43,907 bases of DNA from Candidatus Scalindua sp. (GCA_021776915.1 JAIQZU010000065.1:1-43907), one strand, 5' to 3'. Counted from the stretch's first letter, positions 15,569-25,247 are shown. Numbers and translations are program-made. Notes: generated from the sequence alone by a model not told the origin.

Positions 15569-17494
15569 CTAAGTTTTATTTTTCGCCTCCCCTTCAATAC
15601 GTACCAGGAATTCTGATAAAGGCAGAGACCCTTCGTCTCCGTTCTTACGACTCCTCACTGATACCGTGTCTTCCTTTATCTCCCTGTCGCCTATGATAAG
15701 AAGATAAGGGATTTTCTCCAGAGTGCCTTCCCTGATCTTAAAGCCGGTCTTCTCATTCCTTAAATCACATTCAGCACGAATACCCATCTCAGCTAATTGA
15801 TCTTTTATCTTATTACTGCAATCATCATGAGCGTCTGTTATTGGAAGCATCCTGACCTGTATCGGCGCCAGCCATAAAGGAAAGTCACCGGCATAGTGTT
15901 CCAGCAAACACCCAAGAAATCTCTCCATGGCGCCAAGTACGGTACGGTGTACCATCACAACCTTATGCTTCTTACCATCAGAGGCGATATAATTAACGTC
16001 AAACCTTTCAGGTAAATTAAAATCCACCTGAATGGTCGGCCCCTGCCAGCCTCTGCCCAGGGCATCCTTGATCTTTATGTCGATTGCCGGTCCGTAGAAC
16101 TTTGCCTCGCCTTCTTCACTCTTATATTCCAGCCCCTTTTGTTCAAGGGCGTTCTTCAGCGCGTCTTCAGCAAGATTCCAATTCTCGTCTTCACCTATAT
16201 ACTTTTCGGATTCTCCCTTCCCCCTGACCGCAAGCTCTATCTCGTATTCATTAAATCCAAAACTCTGGAGCATATATTGCGCCAGATCTATAATACCAAC
16301 TATTTCATCCTTTAGTTGATCCGGCCTGCAGAATACATGTGCATCATCCTGCGTAAAACCACGAACCCTCAAAAGCCCATGCAAAACACCCGACCTCTCA
16401 TACCTATAGACGGTACCAAGCTCTCCCCACCTAAGAGGCAGATCACGATAACTGCGAACCTTTGTTTTATACATAAGAATTGCGAATGGGCAATTCATCG
16501 GCCTTAATATATACTCCTGCCCTTCAACCTCTATAGGGGCATACATACTCTCTTTATAAAAATCCAGATGGCCGCTGGTTTTCCAGAGGTCTATTTTTGC
16601 AATGTGAGGGCTGTAGACTATGTCGTAACCGCGTTTATAATGTTCTTCTCTCCAAAACGTTTCAATAATGTTTCTTATCCTGGCCCCTTTTGGATGCCAG
16701 AAAACAAGACCGGGACCACCTTCTTCATGGAAACTGTAAAGGTCTAATGCTGTACCAACTTTTCTGTGATCACGTTTTTTGGTCTCTTCTAAAAACTTTA
16801 GATGTATCCTTAAATCCTTCTTATTCGTAAATACCGTACCATAAATCCTCTGAAGCATCGGGTTTGTTTCTTTTCCACGCCAGTATGCTCCTGCAACACT
16901 CAACAGCTTAAATGCCGTAATCTTTTTTGTACTGGCAATATGTGGGCCCCTGCACAGGTCAACGAAATCACCCTGCCTGTAAAAAGAAATCGTCTGGTCT
17001 TCCAACCCTTTGATCAGTTCAACTTTATATCTCTGACCTGATTCTTCCATCATTTTTACAGCCGCATCGCCAGTCTCTTCAAATCGGTCAAAGGTCTCAT
17101 CAGACTCTATAATCCTTTTCATCTCTGCCTCAATCTTTTCAAGGTCTTCTTCAGACAGAGTTGTATCCAGATCGAAGTCATAATAGAATCCGTCCTTTAT
17201 AGAAGGGCCAATCCCAAGTTTAGCATTCGGATATAAATTAGTAACTGCCTGAGCCATGACGTGAGAAGTACTATGCCTGAGTATCTCAAGCCCCTCCTCA
17301 GAATCGGCCATCACGAGATCCAGGGTTGTATCCGACTCAATCTGACAATCAAGATCCACAAGCGTACTGTTTACTTTACCGGCAATTGCTGTTGGTCCGT
17401 GATTTTGATCAGCAATATCGCTGGCAACATCCTTAACTGTCACCTTATCTTCATATTTCCTTTCAATGCCACCAGGCAGTGTTATCTTTACCAT
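15569..17494 (-). CDS. thrS: Threonyl-tRNA synthetase
   Basis: Charges tRNA-Thr. I start it at the ATG at 17494 (MVKITLPGGIERKYEDKV), which matches the family N-terminus. A longer frame reaches a TTG at 17572 but adds 26 unrelated residues. The 641-residue product has a TGS domain (1-60), an editing domain with HSTSHVMAQAV, and class II motifs (RPMNCPFAILMYK, RVRGFTQDDAHVF). The C-terminal anticodon domain (APIQVRMLPITDAHDD) follows. It heads the thrS-infC-rpmI-rplT-pheS-pheT(-lpxA) operon and is divergent from prfB. No strong ribosome site and no T-box-like leader were seen. Confidence 0.96.
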   Translation of the reverse strand: MVKITLPGGIERKYEDKVTVKDVASDIADQNHGPTAIAGKVNSTLVDLDCQIESDTTLDLVMADSEEGLEILRHSTSHVMAQAVTNLYPNAKLGIGPSIKDGFYYDFDLDTTLSEEDLEKIEAEMKRIIESDETFDRFEETGDAAVKMMEESGQRYKVELIKGLEDQTISFYRQGDFVDLCRGPHIASTKKITAFKLLSVAGAYWRGKETNPMLQRIYGTVFTNKKDLRIHLKFLEETKKRDHRKVGTALDLYSFHEEGGPGLVFWHPKGARIRNIIETFWREEHYKRGYDIVYSPHIAKIDLWKTSGHLDFYKESMYAPIEVEGQEYILRPMNCPFAILMYKTKVRSYRDLPLRWGELGTVYRYERSGVLHGLLRVRGFTQDDAHVFCRPDQLKDEIVGIIDLAQYMLQSFGFNEYEIELAVRGKGESEKYIGEDENWNLAEDALKNALEQKGLEYKSEEGEAKFYGPAIDIKIKDALGRGWQGPTIQVDFNLPERFDVNYIASDGKKHKVVMVHRTVLGAMERFLGCLLEHYAGDFPLWLAPIQVRMLPITDAHDDCSNKIKDQLAEMGIRAECDLRNEKTGFKIREGTLEKIPYLLIIGDREIKEDTVSVRSRKNGDEGSLPLSEFLVRIEGEAKNKT

Positions 17495-17596
17495 TTTTGC
17501 TAACAATTGATATAATTTCTGACAATAAGGAAAACAGCTATTATTACCTGATTTCCCACGTTTTTTCAACAAATATTTTTTGTTGTTAAAAACAAT

Positions 17597-17625
17597 TTGA
17601 CTTTAATATTTTCATAAACTATAAT
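17597..17625 (+). promoter_or_regulatory. Sigma70-type promoter for prfB
   Basis: TTGACT (17597-17602), a 17-nt spacer, and a perfect TATAAT (17620-17625), placing transcription start near 17632, about 38 nt before the prfB ATG. Confidence 0.75.
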
Positions 17626-17669
17626 TTCGACTCAAATTAAGGAAAACATTTAATAACAAGAGGTTAAAA

Positions 17670-18777
17670 ATGCTTAAAAACATCGAAAAACAACTGAATC
17701 CGCTAAAAAACAGGCTAGTACATTTAAGGGACTCTCTTTGACCTGGCTTCCAAGGAAAAAGAACAGGAAGATATCGAAAGGCAGTTAGAAAGCGCAGATT
17801 TCTGGAATAGTAAGGAAAAGGCACAGTCTACCATACAAAAGCTTAAGACATTAAAAGAACTGACCTTACCTTTTCACGAATTACAAAAAACGCTTAATGA
17901 TATCGTTGATTTATCAGAACTTGCTGATGATGAGGACGAAAGTGATAAGGAATTAGAAACAGAGATTACAAAAGATCTGCAATCATTTAACCAAATGCTG
18001 GAAAAGCTGGAATTCCGCATGATGCTGAATGGTAAAAATGATTGCTGTAACGCATTTCTTAATATACATGCCGGCGCGGGTGGGACAGAATCGTGTGATT
18101 GGGCTTCAATGTTATTAAGAATGTATAGTATGTGGGCAGAAAAGAATAACTATGCCATGGAAACTATCGATCTTTTGCCCGGTGATGAGGCAGGAATAAA
18201 AAGGGTAACTACCCGTATTAAGGGCAGTTTCGCTTATGGTTATTTAAAGTCTGAAATTGGTGTTCACCGCCTGGTTCGCATATCACCATTCGATTCCAAC
18301 AGTAGACGGCACACCTCGTTTGCTGCAGTTGACGTAATTCCTGAGATCGAGGTTGAGATAGACATAGAGATTAACGAAAAAGATTTAAAAGTTGATACTT
18401 ACCGCTCTTCCGGTGCCGGAGGCCAACACGTTAACAAAACATCCTCTGCTGTCAGGATAACGCATATACCAACCGGTATAATAGCGCAGTGCCAGAACGA
18501 CAGGTCTCAACACAAGAATAGAAGCACAGCCTTAAAGATGTTAAAGTCAAAATTGTATCAAATAAAAGAAAAAGAGCTTGAGAAAGAGTTTGCAAATGCA
18601 TATGATGCAAAGGGCGAGATTGCGTGGGGACATCAAATAAGGTCTTATGTTCTTCAGCCTTACACAATGATAAAGGACCTGAGAACAGGAGAGGAAACCC
18701 CTAAAACACAAGCGTTCCTTGATGGTGAAATTGATAGTTTTCTTACAGCATACTTGAAATGGAAAATTGGCAAATAG
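17670..18777 (+). CDS. prfB: Peptide chain release factor 2 (programmed +1 frameshift)
   Basis: RF2 recognises UGA and UAA stops. Translation begins at the ATG at 17670 (AGAGG upstream) and reads 23 codons ending in CTT, followed by an in-frame TGA at 17739-17741. A +1 slip gives GAC CTG GCT and continues to 18777, for a total of about 368 residues. This is the classical RF2 autoregulatory site CTT TGA C. The downstream frame has the GGQ loop in YRSSGAGGQHVNKT and the SPF specificity motif (VRISPFDSNSRRHTSF). If only the downstream ATG at 17995 were used, the N-terminal domain would be lost. glyA follows after 33 nt. Confidence 0.97.
17726..17742 (+). promoter_or_regulatory. RF2 frameshift signal
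   Basis: AAGGGA (17726-17731) acts as the internal Shine-Dalgarno-like stimulator, 4 nt before the slip codon CTT (17736-17738). The poorly terminating TGA C follows (17739-17742). The layout matches E. coli prfB, where the spacing is 3 nt. Low RF2 should raise frameshifting and therefore RF2 synthesis. Confidence 0.93.
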
Positions 18778-18810
18778 AATTTATCGAATACATTTATAGA
18801 TTATAAAATT

Positions 18811-20067
18811 ATGAATACTTTAAAAAACACTGATCCTGAAATATTCGCTGCAATCAGCGACGAACTAAAAAGACAACAAAGTCACATTGAACTTATTGCT
18901 TCAGAGAATTATTGCAGTACCGCCGTAATGCAGGCGCAAGGTTCAGTAATGACTAACAAATACGCAGAAGGTTATCCCGGCAGGCGTTGGTATGCAGGAT
19001 GCGGAAAGGTAGACATAGCTGAAAAACTTGCCATCGAACGGGCAATGGATATCTTCGGGGCAGAACACGCTAATGTCCAGCCACATTCCGGCTCTCAAGC
19101 AAATATGGCAGTCTTGTTTTCATCACTTACTCCCGGAAATAAGATATTGAGTATGGATCTTTCACATGGCGGACACCTTACGCACGGTTTCAAAAAGAAT
19201 TTCTCAGGCCAATTGTACGAGAAGATAACATACGGAGTAAGCGAAGAAACAGGATATATTGATTATGACGAATTAAGGGCGATTGCAAAGAAAACTAATC
19301 CGGATCTGGTAATAGCAGGGGCCAGCGCTTACCCTAGAGAACTTGATTTTGCAAAATTTAAAGAAATTGCAGATGAAGTCGGTGCGCTTTTCCTGGCAGA
19401 CATTGCTCATATAGCAGGCCTTATCGTAGCAGGAGTGCATCAGGACCCTGTGCCCTATGCCGATTTTGTAACTACTTCAACCCATAAAACGCTCAGAGGA
19501 CCGAGAGGCGGATTAATACTCTGCAAGGCCAAATATGCTTCAAAAATAGATCAGTTTATTTTCCCGGGTATCCAGGGCGGACCATTAATGCACGTAATCG
19601 CAGCCAAGGCCGTAGCATTTAAGGAAGCAAAAACCGAAGAATTCAGAAAAACTCAAATCCAAACACTAAAGAATACAAAGAAATTAGCAAATGAGCTGAA
19701 AGACAAAGACTACAAAATAGTCTCCGGAGGGACAGACAACCATCTTTTCCTTATAGACCTTTCAAATAAAAATATCTCAGGGACTGAAGCACAGGAAACT
19801 CTGGAAAAAGCAGGCATTATCCTCAATAGAAATATGATCCCCTTTGATAAAAGAACCGCAAACGACCCGAGTGGAATAAGAATGGGAACTCCTTCAGTAA
19901 CTACACGCGGTATGAAAGAACCTGAAATGTGTCAGATTGCCAACTGGATTGATAGCGCACTCAATGGGCGTGGAGACGACAATAAATTAAGGACAATTAA
20001 AAATGAGGTTGCAAAATTATGTTCCACATATCCAATTTACAATGACAACTCAGCTTTGGTAAGTTAA
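18811..20067 (+). CDS. glyA: Serine hydroxymethyltransferase
   Basis: PLP enzyme converting serine and tetrahydrofolate to glycine and 5,10-methylene-THF in one-carbon metabolism. The 418 residues include IELIASENYCS near the start, the NKYAEGYPGRRWYAGC substrate segment, and the PLP lysine in TTSTHKTLRGPRGG. The C-terminal RMGTPSVTTRG motif is also present. It lies 33 nt after prfB and 78 nt before gpsA on the same strand, so the three may be co-transcribed from the prfB promoter. Confidence 0.97.
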   Translation: MNTLKNTDPEIFAAISDELKRQQSHIELIASENYCSTAVMQAQGSVMTNKYAEGYPGRRWYAGCGKVDIAEKLAIERAMDIFGAEHANVQPHSGSQANMAVLFSSLTPGNKILSMDLSHGGHLTHGFKKNFSGQLYEKITYGVSEETGYIDYDELRAIAKKTNPDLVIAGASAYPRELDFAKFKEIADEVGALFLADIAHIAGLIVAGVHQDPVPYADFVTTSTHKTLRGPRGGLILCKAKYASKIDQFIFPGIQGGPLMHVIAAKAVAFKEAKTEEFRKTQIQTLKNTKKLANELKDKDYKIVSGGTDNHLFLIDLSNKNISGTEAQETLEKAGIILNRNMIPFDKRTANDPSGIRMGTPSVTTRGMKEPEMCQIANWIDSALNGRGDDNKLRTIKNEVAKLCSTYPIYNDNSALVS

Positions 20068-20145
20068 ATCATCAGCTAAAGTTTTTCCTGCCTGAAACTA
20101 ACAACTTATTATTCAACATCTCGACACAGATTAACCAAACTTTCT

Positions 20146-21174
20146 ATGGGCAACAAGGAAATCAAAAAAAAAATATCAGTCCTGGGCACAGGAGGATGGG
20201 GCACGGCACTTTCGATTGTGTTACACAACAAGGGACACAATGTTACTCTCTGGGGATCTACACCTGACTATGTTGAATACTTAAAGAAACACAGAGAAAA
20301 CAAAAAATATCTCAAAGGCATCAAAATTCCATCTGACTTAAAAATAATTTCAGATATTGCAAAAGTACAAATTGAAACCGATCTTATAGTTATCGCCATA
20401 CCGACGCCTTATGTCAGGAAAACCATCAAGCCATTAAAAAATCATTATCTCCCAGGAACACCAATTGTGAGTGTAATAAAAGGCATAGAAAACGAAACAC
20501 TCATGCGCGGCAGTGAAGTACTTAGAGACGTGTTGGGAGAACAGCCTATTGCGCTGCTCCTGGGACCAAGCCATGCAGAAGAAGTAGCAAGAAAATTACC
20601 GACTACAGTTGTAGTTGCATCCAAAGATATTAAACTGGCAAAAGAAATTCAGGATATTTTCATAACAGAGCGGTTTCGAGTTTATACAAATACCGATGTT
20701 ATAGGGGTTGAAATTGGGACGTCAGTTAAAAATGTCATAGCAATTGCGGCAGGAATTTGTGACGGACTCGGCTTTGGAGATAATTCAAAAGCGGCTCTGA
20801 TAACCAGAGGACTGGCAGAAATGATGCGTCTGGGAGTGGCAATGGGCGGCCAAAGAGACACCTTCTCAGGTCTTGCAGGACTCGGAGATTTAATAACCAC
20901 TTGCGTAAGTCCATACGGCAGGAATCGTCTGGTAGGAGAACAAATTGCCAAGGGCAAGAAATTATCCCAAATACTGGAAGAAATGGATCAGGTGGCGGAA
21001 GGAATATTGACTACAAAGTCGGTCTGCAAATTAGCAAATAAATACAACGTTGAAATGCCCATTACAAAAGAAATCTACAATGTACTTTTTGAAGATAAAG
21101 ACCCAATTAAGGCTGTAAATGAACTGATGGTTCGTGAACCAAAATCAGAAATAGAAGACATATATCCGGAATAG
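20146..21174 (+). CDS. gpsA: NAD(P)-dependent glycerol-3-phosphate dehydrogenase
   Basis: Reduces dihydroxyacetone phosphate to sn-glycerol-3-phosphate for phospholipid synthesis. The 342 residues have the Rossmann motif GTGGWGTALSIVL (about 14-26), the LLGPSHAEEVA loop, the catalytic-lysine region TSVKNVIAIAAGICDGLGFGDNSKAALITRGL, and GLAGLGDLITTC. The length is normal. It ends 45 nt before the convergent acidic-protein gene. Confidence 0.96.
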   Translation: MGNKEIKKKISVLGTGGWGTALSIVLHNKGHNVTLWGSTPDYVEYLKKHRENKKYLKGIKIPSDLKIISDIAKVQIETDLIVIAIPTPYVRKTIKPLKNHYLPGTPIVSVIKGIENETLMRGSEVLRDVLGEQPIALLLGPSHAEEVARKLPTTVVVASKDIKLAKEIQDIFITERFRVYTNTDVIGVEIGTSVKNVIAIAAGICDGLGFGDNSKAALITRGLAEMMRLGVAMGGQRDTFSGLAGLGDLITTCVSPYGRNRLVGEQIAKGKKLSQILEEMDQVAEGILTTKSVCKLANKYNVEMPITKEIYNVLFEDKDPIKAVNELMVREPKSEIEDIYPE

Positions 21175-21219
21175 TATTGCCCGGTCATATTATATATTTA
21201 ACAACCCCTTAAAGCAGTA

Positions 21220-22728
21220 TCATCCTTTTTCTGAAGGGGGAGTTCCTAATTCCTCCAGAAATGCCTGTATATCAAAGTCAACGGTTTCTCCGGTAGATTG
21301 CTTTCTCTCTTCTGCCTCTTCACCCTTAGCCGCCTCTAATGCCTTTTCTTTAATATCCTCTGGTGGAGTAATAGTCTCTGTCGGCTTACTTTCTTCCACT
21401 TTCTCTTTTACCTCTTCCTTAGATTCATCAGTAAATGATATGCCAACAGGTTCTTCCTCCAAAAGCTTCTCTATATCAAAATCAACCGATTCTCCTACCG
21501 ATTTCTCTGATACCTTTTCTTCAACATCCCCTGATAAAGCAATTGGTTCAATCGGTTCATTTTCCTCCTCCTTAAACTCATCCTTTTCTTCTGCCTCTTC
21601 CCTGGATCCGTCAGTAAATGATGTACCAACAGGTTCTTCCTCCAAAAGCTTCTCTATATCAAAATCAACCGATTCTCCTAAGTCTCCTTCTGATATATTT
21701 TCCTCAATTTCCCCTGTTGAGGCAATAGTCTCTATCGGTTCTTTTTCATCAACCTTTACATCTTTTTTGACTTCATCCGGTACCTCTAAATCTCGTCCTT
21801 TTTTTTCTTCAGCTTCAGATTTAGACTCATCAGAAAGTAAAACACCAAAAGGGTCTTCATCCATTTGTAAAGAACCGGCCAAATTCTCCACAATATCATT
21901 ATCTTCAACTGGCGCTTCCAAATCTCTTTCTTCCTTCTCCTCGAATTCAACTTCTTCCTCTACTAACTCTTTGGATTCTTCAGAAGATGACACACCAACA
22001 GGTTCTTCTTCCAAAAGCTTCTGTATATCAAAATCAACCGATTCTCCCAGGTCTCCTTCTGATATATTTTTCTCAATTTCCCCTGATGGTACAATTGTAT
22101 CAGTCTGCTCTTTTCCATTTATTTCCTCCGGCACTACAGTATCTTCAGAAGGTACAATATATGCCGGTACTTCTTCCTTACGCAAGAAATCCACCCGTTC
22201 ATCTGCAACCGGATTGTTTGAATTTCTTTGAGTTCTGAGTACTTCGGCGATCCTATCATTAATTTTATTTGATGCCTCTTGAATTTTTACATCAATAATA
22301 TTTTCTATTTTACTTAAAACTTCCTTTTCTACCGCGTCTACTTTTGAAATTAACCCTTCAATTTTTGTAGTAACTTCGTCCATTATGGCTTTTAGATTTG
22401 CCTCAATTTTCTCGTAATTAACAACAGACTGGCCCTCCGTTTCCACTTCTGGCTCAGCGGTACTTTCACCATCTTTACTTTTTTCTTTTTCAATAGACTC
22501 TTCCATACCAAAAAAATCGTCTACAACACCAGGAGCATGTCGTTCTTCACGGCTACTATCATCATATGGATTCACTGTTTGCATATGTTTTCGTTTTACC
22601 CTTTTCCGGGACCCTAAAATCTTATTTAAGAGAATCACAAAAATAATACCAATAAATATTGCAACAATAATAACCAAGCGCAAATTATTCATGAAGTTAA
22701 AATCTTCAACACCTGCAATATGATTCAT
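21220..22728 (-). CDS. Membrane-anchored acidic repeat protein
   Basis: I do not recognise the family. The 502-residue product (490 if ATG 22692 is used) has one N-terminal membrane segment (LRLVIIVAIFIGIIFVILL, about 16-34) followed by a basic stretch (GSRKRVKRKH). A probable coiled coil comes next (about 105-175, KIEGLISKVDAVEKEVLSKIENII), then a very long Glu/Asp-rich tail. The tail holds three copies of a block around GESVDFDIEKLLEEEPVG plus a degenerate C-terminal one (GETVDFDIQAFLEE). The DNA of the copies starts at about 21443, 21626 and 21995 and is nearly identical over 50 bp or more, so the array is young. The basic stretch after the membrane helix suggests a cytoplasmic tail. It could be a scaffold or divisome-like adaptor, or a substrate of the neighbouring kinase; this is guesswork. 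Neither start has a clear ribosome site. Confidence 0.7.
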   Translation of the reverse strand: MNHIAGVEDFNFMNNLRLVIIVAIFIGIIFVILLNKILGSRKRVKRKHMQTVNPYDDSSREERHAPGVVDDFFGMEESIEKEKSKDGESTAEPEVETEGQSVVNYEKIEANLKAIMDEVTTKIEGLISKVDAVEKEVLSKIENIIDVKIQEASNKINDRIAEVLRTQRNSNNPVADERVDFLRKEEVPAYIVPSEDTVVPEEINGKEQTDTIVPSGEIEKNISEGDLGESVDFDIQKLLEEEPVGVSSSEESKELVEEEVEFEEKEERDLEAPVEDNDIVENLAGSLQMDEDPFGVLLSDESKSEAEEKKGRDLEVPDEVKKDVKVDEKEPIETIASTGEIEENISEGDLGESVDFDIEKLLEEEPVGTSFTDGSREEAEEKDEFKEEENEPIEPIALSGDVEEKVSEKSVGESVDFDIEKLLEEEPVGISFTDESKEEVKEKVEESKPTETITPPEDIKEKALEAAKGEEAEERKQSTGETVDFDIQAFLEELGTPPSEKG

Positions 22729-23011
22729 AATTAGTATAATATTTTATGGACTTAAATTTAAACAAATGGTGGCCGTGCCAAGCCTACGCGAACGGCTGGA
22801 CACATAAACCCTATTTATAAAAATATTTCTTTTGTTACTTTTTAAAACGGCCTGGTTTTATGTCTGTTGTTTTACTATCACTTGTTTTGCAATAAGTTAC
22901 ATCTTGCTTAAATTAGTGACTACCGTTGAGGCATCTGATTAGTTACGTTGGAATTGACTATAGTTTTCTGTTTATTTATGCTACTCTTACGTGTTGGAAG
23001 AGTCAATCAAT

Positions 23012-24379
23012 TTATTTAAAGTATGCCTGATACCATCTTTCGAAGAACTCCCTGTTCATTGTACCCTGCCTAATCCTTGAAATAGTTTTGTCAGAAACAA
23101 ATTTGTCTCTAACGCTATTCCCCCAACAGAAAATCAATGCAAATAAATCCTCTACATACCTTTTTCTTTCTGCTACTTTTTCTTTAGAGGGTAAATCTGT
23201 TTTAGCCCAGCCATTTTCTGTATCAAGATATTTACGCAAATTATCATAATCTTTATCAGCTCTTTGTTCTAAAAGACTTTTTACGTTTTCAGGTACGTCA
23301 GATCTAAGATTGTATTTTTGTTTATGCGTTTGCATTCTTTCGTATTCACACAAAAATGCGTCAACGATTTCTATCGGCGTTGCTTTACTATTTGTATCGA
23401 AAGTTTTATCAAGCAAATACTGGATTTTCTCAAACCCTCTCCTTAAGATTGCGTTTTCTACTCCAAATTGATACTCTAACAAAAACTCGTCAACTGATTT
23501 TTGCCTATTTGCAGGATTTGGGTCTAAAGCTTTTCTGACAGCTTTTATTTTATGATCAGATACCTTCTTTTTTCTTACCAACAGTTCTATAGCGCTATCA
23601 ATATAACCTTCATGCCCCAACCCCCCTAATTTCGCATTCTTTAACTCCGCAAAATTGTTTTCCAGTCCTAAATCATCAAACGGTGTTTTGCCTGCAATTA
23701 AATAGAACCCAACGCAGCCCAGAGAATAAATATCACTGCTAACACTATATATTTTCCTATATCCCAGCGTTTCTGGTGCAGAATAGTTTGGTGTTCCATG
23801 AGCCCCTCCGGAAGAAGTACCTTTTCCGAGATCAGCGTCTCCCATTCTCCCCTGTATATTTAATCCCGCACTTCCAAAATCTCCAAGTTTAGCAAGTCCA
23901 CCATAAAACAGATATATGTTCGAGGGCTTTATGTCTCTATGTAAATATCCCTGTCCTTCATTCAAGCCATGAACAGATGACAATCCTTTCGCCACTCTTT
24001 CAATTATAGAATCCATTAAGGCCTCAGGAAAATCTTCCTTATACTTTCTTCTCCTTAATAAAGTAAGATTGTGATCTGCCATTTCTTCAACCAGGACGGG
24101 AACTCCTTCAGGTGTTGTAAGGCAACCATGATATGTTATTATTTCAGAAACTTTCTGCCGCATAAGCATCTCTAAAATTTCTGATTCTCTCATAAACCTT
24201 GCTATAGACGACTTACAAGGTTCTTTTGGTGATTTTAAGGCAACGGTATCCCCTTCTTTAAGACCAAGAAATGGTTTGTTTACTACAGCCGATGCTATAT
24301 CCGCCATAGTCCCACTGGTTTTAACTGAAATGCTGTTGAATTTATCTGAGAAATAATCTTCTAATTCATCAGGTTCCAT
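23012..24379 (-). CDS. Hanks-type serine/threonine protein kinase
   Basis: A soluble kinase of 455 residues. The ATP-lysine is in VALK (K49), the catalytic loop is HRDIKPSN (about 146-153), the metal-binding motif is DFGSAG, and the activation segment ends GTPNYSAPE. DIYSLGCVGFYLIAGKTPF is subdomain IX. The glycine-rich loop is poorly conserved. About 150 C-terminal residues form a helical domain that I cannot assign; there is no membrane helix or PASTA domain. The ATG lies 1 nt after the phosphatase stop with GGGAGG upstream, so the two are translationally linked. They probably form a reversible phosphorylation switch. Confidence 0.9.
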   Translation of the reverse strand: MEPDELEDYFSDKFNSISVKTSGTMADIASAVVNKPFLGLKEGDTVALKSPKEPCKSSIARFMRESEILEMLMRQKVSEIITYHGCLTTPEGVPVLVEEMADHNLTLLRRRKYKEDFPEALMDSIIERVAKGLSSVHGLNEGQGYLHRDIKPSNIYLFYGGLAKLGDFGSAGLNIQGRMGDADLGKGTSSGGAHGTPNYSAPETLGYRKIYSVSSDIYSLGCVGFYLIAGKTPFDDLGLENNFAELKNAKLGGLGHEGYIDSAIELLVRKKKVSDHKIKAVRKALDPNPANRQKSVDEFLLEYQFGVENAILRRGFEKIQYLLDKTFDTNSKATPIEIVDAFLCEYERMQTHKQKYNLRSDVPENVKSLLEQRADKDYDNLRKYLDTENGWAKTDLPSKEKVAERKRYVEDLFALIFCWGNSVRDKFVSDKTISRIRQGTMNREFFERWYQAYFK

Positions 24380-24380
24380 G

Positions 24381-25247
24381 CTAATTAACCTCCCTGGCTT
24401 TCAGCAGAATAAATGTTATATCATCTTTTCCTGCTAATATTTTTTGTGCAGCATTAATAGAAACCCCCTTATATTTTGAATAAAACAGAGGCACTAAAAT
24501 AGGATGGTTTGCTCTATTTACTAACTTGTCAGGAATATCTTCAAATTTTTCTTCAGTTATAATCTCGGCTATTTCTACTCTGGAAACAGGATCTAAAATC
24601 CCATCTGTTGTCAGCAAGAATATGTCATTATCATGTACATTAACTCTATTAGAATGAACTTTAATATGTTCATTTCCAATATATTGTTCTAATCTTGCAT
24701 TTATTGAATGAATCTTAAGCTCTTCTTTACTACATCCATTATGTCCGTTTTTCATTCTGTCATCCTGGGTCAAAAGAGACAAGGAATTTACCCCATGTAG
24801 ATGATTGTTTCCATACGAAAAGGCGTGAGAGTCTCCCACGTTGTGGAGGTAGGCAATGCCATTATGATAAAAAAAGGATACCAATGTTGTTCCAAAATTT
24901 TGTAAATCTTTTGAAAATTCCGCTATCGGATACATTATCTGGGAATTAGTATATTCAATAACAGCTTTAATCCCTTCTTGAATCTTTTCCGGAGGGTAAT
25001 CTTTCTCTTTAAGCCTTTCATACAATTTTGTTAATCTAGAAGCAACTGTCTGTACTGTAATCCTGCTGGCTTCGCTTCCGTTTCCATGCCCTCCCAGCCC
25101 ATCAGCAATAACAAATATATTTCTTTCATTATCTATATATTTATAATCTTCATTTGTTTTTCTACTCTTGTTTATTCCAGATGTGCTTTCCGACAAAGCA
25201 TCGAATTCGATACTTCTCCTTGACCCCGTAGCATTTTTTTCCTGCAT
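24381..25247 (-). CDS. PP2C-family protein phosphatase
   Basis: A protein of 288 residues from the ATG at 25247; the open frame reaches a TTG at 25259. PP2C metal-site motifs are present: KTNEDY near the start, VIADGLGGHGNGSEAS, GTTLVSFFYHNGIAYLHNVGDSHAF, LLTTDGILDPV, and DDITFILLKA at the C-terminus. It removes phosphate from Ser/Thr and is probably the antagonist of the kinase encoded directly after it. PP2C/kinase neighbours commonly act on each other and on shared substrates. Confidence 0.92.
   Translation of the reverse strand: MQEKNATGSRRSIEFDALSESTSGINKSRKTNEDYKYIDNERNIFVIADGLGGHGNGSEASRITVQTVASRLTKLYERLKEKDYPPEKIQEGIKAVIEYTNSQIMYPIAEFSKDLQNFGTTLVSFFYHNGIAYLHNVGDSHAFSYGNNHLHGVNSLSLLTQDDRMKNGHNGCSKEELKIHSINARLEQYIGNEHIKVHSNRVNVHDNDIFLLTTDGILDPVSRVEIAEIITEEKFEDIPDKLVNRANHPILVPLFYSKYKGVSINAAQKILAGKDDITFILLKAREVN

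Noticed and set aside
17495-17572. Longer ThrS N-terminus beginning at TTG 17572
   Set aside because: The added 26 residues do not match the family and the ATG at 17494 gives the standard TGS-domain start.
21440-22231. 263-codon Ser-rich plus-strand frame
   Set aside because: It is the antisense of the Glu-rich acidic repeat protein (GAA/GAG read as TTC/CTC), explaining the Ser/Phe/Lys bias.
22772-22796. GC-rich inverted repeat GCCGT/ACGGC in the gap between the acidic protein and the kinase
   Set aside because: Only 5-bp arms with a 15-nt loop and no T-run; too weak to call a terminator or element.
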